The notes beneath the pieces were generated by a model. It had not been told where the DNA came from. It did not search any database and was given only the letters and a program-made list of their open reading frames with translations. From Methanomassiliicoccaceae archaeon COG_1 (lineage in GTDB: Archaea; Thermoplasmatota; Thermoplasmata; Methanomassiliicoccales; Methanomethylophilaceae), in assembly GCA_028561875.1 (NCBI GenBank), contig JAQQTI010000001.1:1-64000 (forward strand): a DNA stretch of 64,000 bases, written 5' to 3'. Position 1 is the first letter of the stretch; each line of letters starts with the position of its first letter. A program made the position numbers and the translations under genes. Positions 9,098-17,402 of this stretch are shown one piece after another.

Positions 9098-9723
9098 TCA
9101 GCCGTCGAGGTACGCCTTGGACGGCATACGGAGGCCGAAGTCCCAATGGGGCGCCCGTCGTTGTAGAACCTCACGCACCTCCCCATAATCCTCCGATGCG
9201 CCTCCATCGGGGCCTCCACAGGGAGACGGGCTTCCCGGCGGACGCTCCCATGCCAACGCCCCACCTTGCCCTGGGCCGTCGACTTCCTTATCCCACCCAT
9301 GATGTACCCCGCGCCCCCGCCGCGGACAGGATTTACACGACGTAGCGGGTGGTCGCCGTAATTCTGACGTCGCAGGCCAGCATCTTCCGGGAATGGTCGT
9401 CAGGGACCGATAGGAACTCTACGTCCCTGCCCGTGGCCGAATCCCTCCCGAAGCATACGTAGTCGATCTACCAGAGCTCGTTCGGACGCTCGCGCCCGAA
9501 CGCTCTGAACCTCCTCCCTGAATGGTCATCCCCTCCGCCTGCAGTCCGGCAGCCTGTGCGCCCAGTCCGATACGAACTGGTGGCTCATACCCAGCATGCG
9601 TGCCGCTTCGCGAAAAGAGGACCGCGCGGACCTGGTCCGCCGCCCTCCACCCCAGGGCCTGTTTCCCCTGCTCGACTTTAAGTAGACGCTTACTTCCCAC
9701 CTACCGGGATTCCTTCTCGGCAT
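9098..9723 (-). pseudogene. Decayed DDE (rve-type) transposase, IS481-like
   Basis: Read leftward, pieces of one transposase appear in order but in different frames. First is an N-terminal HTH with FREAARMLGMSHQFVSDW (from ATG 9723). Next is the catalytic core, ELW-TAG-IDYVCFGRDSATGRDV then VEFLSVPDDHSRKMLACDV. Last is a C-terminal integrase segment, GKVGRWHGSVRREARLP, MEAHRRIMGRCVRFYNDGRP and, after a frame change, HWDFGLRMPSKAYLDG ending at TGA 9098-9100. At least two frameshifts and an amber in place of the expected sense codon after ELW make it non-functional unless repaired. No clear terminal repeats were recognised. It lies between the fusion regulator gene and malic enzyme. Confidence 0.75.
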
Positions 9724-9867
9724 GTTTCGTCACATACCCGTAAGGGTCCCGCTGAAGGAACAGTGACTACCGGGTTCAGAGTGCGAAGCGGAATGCGGCT
9801 CCGAGTACGAGGGCGCGCCGAGATTCTCGACGAGGGCTTTATCCGGGGAGGAGCGCTCAAGCGCGGG

Positions 9868-11325
9868 TTACGCCCGGCCCTCGGGCTCCTTGTACCTCCT
9901 GATGTAGCCCCGGTCCATCATGTTGCGGGTGAGGCCCCTCGAGCGCTTGATGATCTCGGCGGCGCGGTCGTGCTCCTCCTTGTAGGAGGTCTTGATCCTC
10001 GCGACGCCCTGCTCGCAGGCCTTGACCGCGACGGCCGCGGCCTCCCTCGGGAAGACGCCCTCCTCGCTCATGTTGGGGATGATGTAGTCCTCGGATATTC
10101 CCTTCTCCTCCGCGTAGCGGGCGAGCTCGGTAGCCGCGGCGATGCACATCTCGTCGGTGATGGTCCTGGCCCTCACGTCGAGGACGCCTCTGAAGATCGC
10201 CGGGAAGCCCATGGAGTTGTTGACCTGGTTGGGGAAGTCGGACCTGCCGGTGGCGAACACCTTGGCGCCCATCTCCTTGGCCTCCCACGGCCACATCTCG
10301 GGGACGGGGTTCGCGGTGCAGAACAGGACCGGGTCGTCGGCCATGCCCTTGATGAAGGCCGGGTCGATGGTGCCGGGCCCGGGCTTCGAGGCGGCGATGA
10401 GGATGTCGGCCCCCTCCATGGCCTCCTTGATGCCCCCGGTCTTGCCGGCGCCGTTGGTCTTGAGGGCAATCTCCCTCTTCTGCCGGTGGGCGTCGTCGAT
10501 GTCGTCCCTGGACTGGTTCAGGATGCCCTTCGAGTCGCACATGCAGAGGTGCTCGGGCCTGAAACCGGTGGCCAGGAGCAGCCTGGCGATGGCGATGGAC
10601 GCGGCGCCGGCGCCGACGACGGCGACGTTGGCGTCGTCGAACCTCTTCCCTACCAGCTTCATGGCGTTCATGGCCCCGGCCACCTCCACGGTCGCGGTGC
10701 CCTGCTGGTCGTCGTGCCATACCGGGATCTTGCAGTCCCTCCTGAGCTCGTCGAGGATGTCGAAACACTTGGGGTTCGAGATGTCCTCCAGGTTTATACC
10801 GCCGAAGGACGGCGCGATGAGCCTGACGGTCTCGATGATCCTCTCTGGGTCCTTGGTATCCAGGCATATCGGCACGCAGTCCACCCCGCCCAGGTACTTG
10901 AAGAGCATGGACTTGCCCTCCATGACCGGCATGGCGGCCTCCGGCCCGATGTCCCCGAGGCCGAGCACGCGGGTCCCGTCGGATACCACGGCTACGGTGT
11001 TCCACTTGCAGGTGTGCTCGTAGACCATGTCTGGGTTACTGGCGATGTCCTTGCAGGGCGCGGCCACGCCGGGGGAGTACCAGATGGAGAAGTCGTCGAA
11101 GTTCCTGATGCAGGCCTTCGGGACGGTCTCGATCTTCCCGCCGTAGTACCTGTGCATGACCATCGCGTCGCGGCCGGGCTTCTCGGCGAGCTTGAGCCTC
11201 TCCTCCACGGTGGGCTCCTCGCCGCCCCTCTTCCCGGGATCCCTGCCGAGGGAGCTCCCGATGTCCTTGACCCCCCTGTCCAACTTCCTGCCCGCCTTGT
11301 CGAGCGCGTCGGTGAATTTTCCCAT
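9868..11325 (-). CDS. Malic enzyme (malate dehydrogenase, oxaloacetate-decarboxylating)
   Basis: Malic enzyme converts malate to pyruvate and CO2 with reduction of NAD(P). The 485-residue protein holds the family blocks: SIWYSPGVAAPCKDI (malic N-terminal domain), VVSDGTRVLGLGDIGPEAAM, VWHDDQQGTA, the dinucleotide motif VAVVGAGAASIAIA, and FCTANPVPEMWP plus GRSDFPNQVNNSMGFP in the C-terminal domain. It has an N-terminal extension of about 40 charged residues compared with typical prokaryotic malic enzymes. The ATG at 11325 has GGAG nine bases upstream, and a TATA-like GTTTATTA precedes it. A 13-bp palindrome, TACGAAATTCGTA (11341-11353), sits over the predicted transcription start. Confidence 0.93.
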   Translation of the reverse strand: MGKFTDALDKAGRKLDRGVKDIGSSLGRDPGKRGGEEPTVEERLKLAEKPGRDAMVMHRYYGGKIETVPKACIRNFDDFSIWYSPGVAAPCKDIASNPDMVYEHTCKWNTVAVVSDGTRVLGLGDIGPEAAMPVMEGKSMLFKYLGGVDCVPICLDTKDPERIIETVRLIAPSFGGINLEDISNPKCFDILDELRRDCKIPVWHDDQQGTATVEVAGAMNAMKLVGKRFDDANVAVVGAGAASIAIARLLLATGFRPEHLCMCDSKGILNQSRDDIDDAHRQKREIALKTNGAGKTGGIKEAMEGADILIAASKPGPGTIDPAFIKGMADDPVLFCTANPVPEMWPWEAKEMGAKVFATGRSDFPNQVNNSMGFPAIFRGVLDVRARTITDEMCIAAATELARYAEEKGISEDYIIPNMSEEGVFPREAAAVAVKACEQGVARIKTSYKEEHDRAAEIIKRSRGLTRNMMDRGYIRRYKEPEGRA

Positions 11326-11426
11326 ATTTCGTTCTCCTTCTACGAAATTCGTAATAAACCCTTCGAATTTTCCGAAACCTGATACTGGTATTCTTATAAA
11401 TAGCTAATGAGCCTAGACGGGGGCGT

Positions 11427-13487
11427 ATGGACGGCGGAGAGAGGGCGGAGGTGCTGATCGTGGACGGGTACATAGACGACCCGGCGGCCCTCGGCGTGCC
11501 CCCCTACCTGTCGCCGGCGGCGCGCGCCGCGTACGGCGCGGCCACGGATGCTGGTACTGATGCGAGGTACATCACCGTCGACATGGTCCGCGGGGGATGC
11601 GCGATACCCCGGGCGGACGTGTCGGTGGTGATCTCCGGCAACACCGTTCCGGGAAGATACCTGCGCTCGATGCCCATGTCGCAAAGGGAAATGACCGCCC
11701 TCTCGGTCAGACTCAGCGGTACGAAAATCGTCGGCGGATCGTCGGCCTTCTCGCCTGCTGGCACGAGGTTTGACATCCGCGCGGGCGGGGACCTCGCCGC
11801 CTCTCTCTACGATTTCCTAAGGGGCAGGGAGCTCGGCGGGAGACAGAGGTCCATCGGGGAATGGAACAGGTGGATGCTCCTCGGGGCGGAGACCGCGACG
11901 GAGCACCAGGACTTCCCCGACCCCCTCGTGGTGGAGATGGAGTCCTACCGCGGATGCCACCGCTACTCCTCGGGAGGGTGCTCGTTCTGCATCGAGCCCG
12001 CCAAGGGGCGGCCCCTCATGCGCTCCCCCCGGGACATCCTCGCCGAGGCTTCGAGGCTGAGGGAGCTCGGCGTGAGGAACGTCCGCGTCGGCGGGCAGAC
12101 CTGCATCGTGTCCTACGGTTCGGAGGACTTCGCCTCGGGATGCCCGAGGCCGGAGCCGGCGAGGGTGCGGGAGCTCTTCGAGGGGCTGAGGGACCTGCAT
12201 TTCGATTCCCTCAGCGTGGACAACGCCAACCCGGCGGTGATCTCCTCGTACCCCGAGGAGGCCTCCGAGGTCATCCGGATCCTCGCGGAATGCTGCTCCT
12301 CGGGGAACGTCCTCGCCATGGGCCTGGAATCGGCCGACCCCGCGGTGGCGGCGGCGAACAACCTCAACAGCAGCGCGGAGCAGGTGCTAGAGGCCGTACG
12401 CACGGTGAACCGCATCGGCGGAGAGAGGGGGGAGACTGGGCTGCCGAGGGTGCTCCCCGGGATCAACATCGTCTGCGGCCTGGACGGGGAGACCGCGGGC
12501 ACGTACGAGATGGACCTCGACCTGCTGCGGAGAGTCAGGGACGAGGGGCTGCTCCTGAGGAGGATCAACATCCGGCAGGTCATCGCCTCTCGCCGGCCGT
12601 TCGATGTGAAGGTGATGGACAGGCGCTTCCGCAGGTTCAAGGAGGCCGTGCGCGAGGAGATAGACCGCCCCATGCTCGAAAGCATGGTCCCCTTCGGCAC
12701 GGTGCTGAAGGGGGTGTACGCGGAGATCCGCGACGGCAACACAACATTCGGGAGGCAGTCCGGGTCGTACCCCCTTCTCGTCGGCGTGCCGTACCGGCTG
12801 GATCTCGGCAGGCGCTACGACATAGCGGTGACCGGCTGGGGCTACCGCTCGGTGACCGGGGTGGAGTTCCCCTTCGACGTCGATTCGGCGCCTATGTCGG
12901 GGCTCACCGCCCTGCCGGGGATCGGGAGGAGGAGGGCGGCGGCGATCGTCGCGAGGAGGCCGCTAGGATCGTTCGAGAGGTTCGCGGAGACAGTCGGCGA
13001 CGGTACGGTGTCGGAGAGGCTGCGGGAGATCGTGACATTCCGCCGAATCCCCGATCCGAGCGGCTTCCCGCGTCTTTCAGGAACCCCCGGTCCGGAGATG
13101 CCAGCCTCCTCCCGATGCGGCCGCTCGGATCAGAGGGACCATAGGATTAAGTCCGCCACGGCAATTGCACCGGCATGGACACCCTCCGCGCGGCCCGCTA
13201 TCCTTTCCTCAGGGACGCGAGGGAATTCGCCGAGAAGAACTCCGAGGGCGTCGAGATGCTCCTCACCTCCGACTCGTACGCCGACGCGAGGGAGAGGGGC
13301 CTGCAGAGGGTGCTTGGCGCGATCGACAGCCACACCATCCCCGAGGGGAGACCCCTCATCGGGCAGGGTCAGGACTACAACCGCCTCATGGAGGTCCTCT
13401 CCTACCCCTATGCGAGGATGCTCGTCTCCGTCGTCGACAGGAGGCGCCTCACGAAGAGGTACACCCTCGCCGAGGCCGAGCACATGA
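11427..13487 (+). CDS. Radical SAM protein with C-terminal helix-hairpin-helix
   Basis: The N-terminal region resembles the B12-binding-like domain of an archaeal radical SAM group. The cluster motif CHRYSSGGCSFC starts near residue 177. A helix-hairpin-helix, LPGIGRRRAAAIVARRP, is near residue 500. Homology-like sequence ends about residue 545 (near 13060). Beyond it the frame becomes proline/arginine/serine-rich and overlaps priL by 313 bases. TAG and TAA triplets at about 13142-13149 lie in a neighbouring frame just before the priL ATG, so an indel near 13060-13140 probably removed the true stop. A TATAAATA box (about 11394) supports a leaderless start at 11427. The substrate is unknown. 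Confidence 0.78.
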   Translation: MDGGERAEVLIVDGYIDDPAALGVPPYLSPAARAAYGAATDAGTDARYITVDMVRGGCAIPRADVSVVISGNTVPGRYLRSMPMSQREMTALSVRLSGTKIVGGSSAFSPAGTRFDIRAGGDLAASLYDFLRGRELGGRQRSIGEWNRWMLLGAETATEHQDFPDPLVVEMESYRGCHRYSSGGCSFCIEPAKGRPLMRSPRDILAEASRLRELGVRNVRVGGQTCIVSYGSEDFASGCPRPEPARVRELFEGLRDLHFDSLSVDNANPAVISSYPEEASEVIRILAECCSSGNVLAMGLESADPAVAAANNLNSSAEQVLEAVRTVNRIGGERGETGLPRVLPGINIVCGLDGETAGTYEMDLDLLRRVRDEGLLLRRINIRQVIASRRPFDVKVMDRRFRRFKEAVREEIDRPMLESMVPFGTVLKGVYAEIRDGNTTFGRQSGSYPLLVGVPYRLDLGRRYDIAVTGWGYRSVTGVEFPFDVDSAPMSGLTALPGIGRRRAAAIVARRPLGSFERFAETVGDGTVSERLREIVTFRRIPDPSGFPRLSGTPGPEMPASSRCGRSDQRDHRIKSATAIAPAWTPSARPAILSSGTRGNSPRRTPRASRCSSPPTRTPTRGRGACRGCLARSTATPSPRGDPSSGRVRTTTASWRSSPTPMRGCSSPSSTGGASRRGTPSPRPST

Positions 13488-14854
13488 ACTCCCTCCTTCA
13501 CGAGGACCTCGAGGCCTCGCGGATGGTCACCGAGGAGCTCGGCGTCAGCGCCGGATCCAACCCCGACGGCACGTTCGACATGCACTTCGCGGAGTTCCTG
13601 CGCTACGCCGGCGAGGAGAAGATGGTGGAGTGGAAGCTCATCAACACCGACGTGAGGCACGGATACGTCAGACTGGACGCCGACCGCTACACCCGGCTCC
13701 TTCAGAACGCCTACCGCATAAGGATCGAGGGGGAGCTCCCCCTGGACATCCCGGGGGACCTCGCCGCGCACATGCGCGGCGACGTCGACAGGGTGGTCCG
13801 CTCCTTCGACGATTACGCGCGGAGGACCAGCCCCACCGGCGGGCAGGAGGTGAGGGACGAATACTTCCCGCCCTGCATCCGGGCGATTATCGCCCAGGCG
13901 CAGGCTGGGCAGAACCTCCCCCACTCCGCGAGGTTCGCGCTAGTGTCGTTCCTCCACGCCCTGGGGATGGACTACGAGCAGATCGTGGCCGTGTTCGCGG
14001 AATCCCCGGACTTTGACGAGTCGATGTCCCGCTACCAGATAATGCACATCACCGGCGAGCTCAACGGCACCGAGGGCTACACCCCGCCGGAGTGCGGCAC
14101 GATGAGGACGAACGGGATCTGCTTCGACCCCGACGGGCTCTGCGGGAGCGTGCACCACCCGCTCAACTACTACCGCATCAAATCGGGGAACGTCCGCCGG
14201 AAGGGGCGATCGCCCCTTCCGCTCCGCCTCGCCGAGGCCCCTCCAGGTGATGAACGCCCTCTGCACCGCGGTCGCATTGCCGACGACGGCGAAGTAGATC
14301 ATCATGACCTCCATGAGGCTGAAGGACTGCCCCCAGACCTCGAAGGCGTCCCCCCACGCGAACGACATCGCGAACTGCAGTATGGGGACGAGGAAGCAGA
14401 ACATTATGCGGTCCGCCCTGCCGAGCAGGCCGTCGTACAGCCTCTTCGCCCCCACCGCCTGGGCCTGGGTGCCCATGTACGAGGTCAGAAGCACCCCGAT
14501 GACGGCGAGGAGGCCGACCCACGGGTGCCCGCACCACCCGCTCATGGCGATGGCGGCGATCATGAACATGTCGGCGTAGCGGTCGAAGACGTGGTCGAGG
14601 TAGTCCCCCTTGGCCGTGGTCTTGCCGGCGAGCTTGGCGATTTTCCCATCGAGGGCGTCGAAGTAGCCCGAGACGAGGACGAGGGCCGCGCCGAGGATGA
14701 GCATCCAGTGGTGATCCCCGCTGGAGTAGAGGACGACGCCGCTGAGGAGGGCGGCGATCAGACCGAGCCACGAGACGTGGTTCGGGTTCACCCCGATAAG
14801 CCGCCTCGCGACGGGCTGGAGGGTGAAATCGGCCTGCCTCCTGTGCTTGTCTAG
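13175..14854 (+). CDS. priL: DNA primase large subunit PriL
   Basis: PriL partners with PriS to make RNA primers. Family-like sequence covers about the first 345 residues, ending near 14200. It includes the iron-sulfur cysteines in YFPPCIRAII, PPECGTMRTNGICF and GLCGSVHHPLNYY, and the EFLRYAGEEKMVEWKL helix region. No stop follows. The frame continues through a perfect 24-bp palindrome (14198-14221) and then reads the antisense of the phosphatidyltransferase gene up to 14854, giving a charged tail of about 215 residues that is almost certainly not native. Either a stop-bearing stretch is missing or an indel lies near the 3' end. Confidence 0.88.
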   Translation: MDTLRAARYPFLRDAREFAEKNSEGVEMLLTSDSYADARERGLQRVLGAIDSHTIPEGRPLIGQGQDYNRLMEVLSYPYARMLVSVVDRRRLTKRYTLAEAEHMNSLLHEDLEASRMVTEELGVSAGSNPDGTFDMHFAEFLRYAGEEKMVEWKLINTDVRHGYVRLDADRYTRLLQNAYRIRIEGELPLDIPGDLAAHMRGDVDRVVRSFDDYARRTSPTGGQEVRDEYFPPCIRAIIAQAQAGQNLPHSARFALVSFLHALGMDYEQIVAVFAESPDFDESMSRYQIMHITGELNGTEGYTPPECGTMRTNGICFDPDGLCGSVHHPLNYYRIKSGNVRRKGRSPLPLRLAEAPPGDERPLHRGRIADDGEVDHHDLHEAEGLPPDLEGVPPRERHRELQYGDEEAEHYAVRPAEQAVVQPLRPHRLGLGAHVRGQKHPDDGEEADPRVPAPPAHGDGGDHEHVGVAVEDVVEVVPLGRGLAGELGDFPIEGVEVARDEDEGRAEDEHPVVIPAGVEDDAAEEGGDQTEPRDVVRVHPDKPPRDGLEGEIGLPPVLV

Positions 14855-14860
14855 AACCAT
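13940..14860 (-). CDS. CDP-alcohol phosphatidyltransferase (archaetidylinositol-phosphate synthase-like)
   Basis: This membrane enzyme condenses a CDP-activated lipid with an alcohol phosphate. The signature is intact: FDALDGKIAKLAGKTTAKG followed by DYLDHVFDRYADMF, matching D-x2-DG-x2-A...G-x3-D-x3-D near residues 60-90. About six hydrophobic segments follow. Family-like sequence ends near FITWRGLGEAERKGR at the 24-bp palindrome (14198-14221). After that the frame reads antisense to priL to a TAG at 13940, which is unlikely to be native. The ATG at 14860 overlaps the end of the upstream kinase gene. The nearby GT4 genes suggest a role in polar lipid head-group synthesis. Confidence 0.85.
   Translation of the reverse strand: MVLDKHRRQADFTLQPVARRLIGVNPNHVSWLGLIAALLSGVVLYSSGDHHWMLILGAALVLVSGYFDALDGKIAKLAGKTTAKGDYLDHVFDRYADMFMIAAIAMSGWCGHPWVGLLAVIGVLLTSYMGTQAQAVGAKRLYDGLLGRADRIMFCFLVPILQFAMSFAWGDAFEVWGQSFSLMEVMMIYFAVVGNATAVQRAFITWRGLGEAERKGRSPLPADVPRFDAVVVERVVHAPAEPVGVEADPVRPHRAALRRGVALGAVELAGDVHYLVAGHRLVKVRGFREHGHDLLVVHPQGVEERH
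14198..14221. repeat. Perfect 24-bp palindrome at the priL/pgsA-like convergence
   Basis: The centre is GGGGCGATCGCCCC, extended to 12 bp on each arm with no loop. It lies exactly where family-like sequence of both convergent genes ends, and both reading frames run through it without a stop. A bidirectional terminator is the simplest role. A collapsed or chimeric assembly junction is also possible. Confidence 0.7.
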
Positions 14861-15381
14861 TCTCCCATCTCCGGGGACCAATCGATGCCCCCCGGGGGGC
14901 TGATTGCCGTCCCCCCTTTAATAATCCTCTCCACCAGGTCCGCCGCCTCCGCGGGGGAGCCGGCGGTGCAGTCGATCTCGGCCACCGGTATGCCGGTGTC
15001 AGCCGCCTCACAGAGGATCACGTCCAGGCATTCCGCCTGGACGTTCTCCCTGACCTTCGCCTCCGGGTACCCTCTGGCCCTCAACCTGCCGGCCAGGACC
15101 TTCGGTTCGCAGCGGAGGACGATGATCGCGGAGCAGTCGCAGTGGTGCGAGAGGTGGGAGTCCAGGAATACCGCCCCGCCCTTCCCGCGGTATTGCTCGA
15201 GGGAGTCGTTCAGCCCACCCACGTCCACTTCGTAGGTGTCGCGGAGGGCGTCCCACTCCCCCAGCAGGCCGTTCTTGCGGATGTGCTCGTCCGCGTCCAC
15301 CACCTCGTGCCCGCGGCGGCGCAACTCCGCGGACAGCGATGACTTCCCGGTGCCGGGCGTGCCGGTGACGGCGACCAGCAT
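14851..15381 (-). CDS. AK6/Fap7-like nucleoside monophosphate kinase
   Basis: A 176-residue P-loop kinase beginning with MLVAVTGTPGTGKSSL (Walker A) and followed by a short NMP-binding region, FLDSHLSHHCDCSAIIVLRC, as in the archaeal adenylate kinase group related to Fap7/AK6. It probably phosphorylates AMP and may act in ribosome assembly like Fap7. The ATG at 15381 lies inside the run-on end of the PfkB frame. It is one of very few genes here ending in TAG (14851-14853), and that TAG overlaps the start region of the downstream phosphatidyltransferase gene. Confidence 0.82.
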   Translation of the reverse strand: MLVAVTGTPGTGKSSLSAELRRRGHEVVDADEHIRKNGLLGEWDALRDTYEVDVGGLNDSLEQYRGKGGAVFLDSHLSHHCDCSAIIVLRCEPKVLAGRLRARGYPEAKVRENVQAECLDVILCEAADTGIPVAEIDCTAGSPAEAADLVERIIKGGTAISPPGGIDWSPEMGEWF

Positions 15382-16298
15382 GTTCGCCCCTCCAGGTACG
15401 GCTTGGCGCGCTCCTCCACATCCTCCCACGAGGGCGTGTTGGTGAGCGCGCCGACCTTCTCGATCACGAACGACGACACGGCGGCGGCGAGGACGAGGGA
15501 GTCCTTGGCGGAGTACCCGTGGTACAGCCCGGAATAGAACCCGGCGCGGAAGGAGTCCCCGCATCCGGTGGCGTCGACCGCCCCCCTTCCCTTCACGACG
15601 GGGACGTCGACCATCTCGCCGTCCACCTTCGCCTTCGCGCCGTTGGCGCCGTCGGTACGGACTATGAGGGGCTCGTCGAGGTCGAAGACGGAGCCCAGCC
15701 CCAGCCTCTCCTCGATGACCTTCGCCTCGTAGTTGTTGCAGAAGAGCGCGTCGGTGAGCTCCATGGCCCTCCGGATGTTCTCGGCAGACCACAGGCGGTA
15801 CACCTCCTGGCTCGGGTCGGTGGCAACGTCGCAGGCCTCCTTCTGCAATACCTCCAGGAGATGGATGTACCACTTCGGCTCGCCGGTGCAGAAGTGCACC
15901 TTCCTGGAGAGTTTGGCGTTCCCCAGGAGATCCCTCCCTAGGGAGCTCGCGAAACCCTGCGGCCCCTGGTAGAAGATCACCTTCTGCCTGAGGTCCGGGT
16001 CGTTGATGACCATCGCCTGCGACGTCTCGTAATCCGGCACGGCGACGACCTCGTCGACGATGAGGCCGGAGTCCTCCATCTCCTTCATGTACATCGGCGG
16101 GAAGTCGGGGCCCACGAAGCCGCAGAGGGCGGTGGGCACGCCGAGCCTCGCGGCGGCGATGGCGATGTTCGCCCCGGTGCCGCCGAGGGAGGTCTTCTTC
16201 GACACGACGTCGACGGATTCGTTGATGCCCGGGAACTTCCCCACGGAGACTATCTGGTCGATGGTGATGTGCCCGTATACGGATAGGAATGGAATCAT
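15210..16298 (-). CDS. PfkB family carbohydrate/nucleoside kinase
   Basis: Ribokinase-fold kinase. The N-terminal GG motif is in KKTSLGGTGANIAIAAARLG and the C-terminal catalytic signature is GAVDATGCGDSFRAGF with the anionic-hole glycines and catalytic Asp. Substrate is unclear; archaeal members act on sugars or nucleosides. The ATG at 16298 is one base from the stop of the upstream glycosyltransferase. Family-like sequence ends at about ERAKPYLEG (near 15388). The frame then overlaps the AK6-like gene by about 170 bases with low-complexity residues before TGA at 15210, so the native stop is probably lost to a nearby indel. Confidence 0.85.
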   Translation of the reverse strand: MIPFLSVYGHITIDQIVSVGKFPGINESVDVVSKKTSLGGTGANIAIAAARLGVPTALCGFVGPDFPPMYMKEMEDSGLIVDEVVAVPDYETSQAMVINDPDLRQKVIFYQGPQGFASSLGRDLLGNAKLSRKVHFCTGEPKWYIHLLEVLQKEACDVATDPSQEVYRLWSAENIRRAMELTDALFCNNYEAKVIEERLGLGSVFDLDEPLIVRTDGANGAKAKVDGEMVDVPVVKGRGAVDATGCGDSFRAGFYSGLYHGYSAKDSLVLAAAVSSFVIEKVGALTNTPSWEDVEERAKPYLEGRTCWSPSPARPAPGSHRCPRSCAAAGTRWWTRTSTSARTACWGSGTPSATPTKWTWVG

Positions 16299-16299
16299 G

Positions 16300-17402
16300 T
16301 CAACCAGCCCTGTGCGCGTCTGCCTCGGAGTACTCGCCCGAGACGGCCTTGGAATAGACCTCTTCGATTTTCGGGAGGTGGATGCCCCAGTCGTAGAACC
16401 TTGCGCGCTCGGCGGCCTTGGCGGCAAGCTCCTCGCACCGCCCGCGGTCGTCCCACAGCGCGTTCATCGCCCCGGCGAGCGCCTTCGGGTCCCCCTTGGG
16501 TACGACGACGCCGCCCTCGCCGACGGTCTCCGGGAGGCCGTCCGCGTCGGAGCACACCACCGGGCGGCCGCGGGCGAGCATCTCGACGGCCGCGAGCCCG
16601 AGGCTCTCGAACACCGACGGCATGACGAAGAACCGGCAGCTCCCCATGAGCTCGCGTTTCTCCTCCTCGGAGACGTGTCCGCGCATCTCCACACGGTCCG
16701 ACACTCCGGCCCTCCTTATCTCCTTCCCGAGACGCCTGGCATCCGGCCCCCTGCCGCAGATCACCAGCCTGTGGTCCACGTCCCTCATCGCCTCAACGAG
16801 GCAGTCCAGGCCCTTCGTCCTGACGAGCCTGCCGAGGGAGAGGATGAAATCCCCGTCCCCCTTCCCGGGGTCGATCGGCGTGCTGAGGCAGGAGGGCACG
16901 CAGGTGACGTACCTCTCCGAGTACCCGCGGCGGATGAGGTCATCCTCACGGTGTCGCTCACCGCGATGATGTGGTCGAATGTGTCGAGGGCTTTGGCAAC
17001 CTGCCGTCGTTCACCCCGAAACCCTCCCCGGGCGCCCACGCCCTCCCCCACATGTTGTGATAGGTGAACACCTTCGCGCCGTCGTACCTGCCGAGGGCCC
17101 TGGTGTAGCTCGGCGCCCAGCGGTAGTTGAAGTGACACATCCGGGTCCAGGGATTCTATCGCCTCGGAAATCCCCGTGGAAGAGACGAACGGGGGGTTGT
17201 AGGTCCCCAGCCGCCTCGACTTCAGGCGGACGATGCGGAACCCGTCCACCTCCTCCTCGTCGGGGGCGTCGTCGTATATCTGCGCGGCGACCACCGTCAC
17301 GTCGTGCCCCTTGGCCGCGAGCAGCCTCGAGGTGTCGTACATCCTGCTCTCTATGCCGCCCCTCCACGGATGGAAGAACGGGTTCACGTCGACGATCCTC
17401 AT
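16300..17402 (-). pseudogene. GT4 glycosyltransferase broken by three frameshifts
   Basis: The pieces follow one another in the correct order for a single GT4 enzyme. Frame A from ATG 17402: MRIVDVNPFFHPWRGGIESR through ISEAIESLDPDV. Frame B near 17140-17010: CHFNYRWAPSYTRALGRYDG and FTYHNMWGRAWAPGEGF. Frame A again: KALDTFDHIIAVSDTVR. A third frame to 16300: DDLIRRGYSERYVTCVPS, then DFILSLGRLVRTKGLD and the GT4 donor-site region FVMPSVFESLGLAAVEMLA. Breaks fall near 17145, 17010 and 16940. The clean homology either side of each break suggests recent damage or sequencing errors. It is coupled at both ends to the second GT4 gene and the PfkB gene. Confidence 0.8.

Noticed and set aside
11341-11353. 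TACGAAATTCGTA palindrome at the malic enzyme promoter
   Set aside because: Single occurrence in the window with no second copy or nearby regulator; kept only as a note in the gene entry.
9763-11382. 539-codon plus-strand open frame
   Set aside because: It is antisense to the malic enzyme gene, whose motifs are unambiguous, and its own translation is a Gly/Val/Leu-rich sequence without domains.
14851-14853. Amber at the end of the AK6-like kinase as a readthrough site
   Set aside because: The protein is already complete at family length, and the next gene starts right there, so an ordinary stop is more likely.
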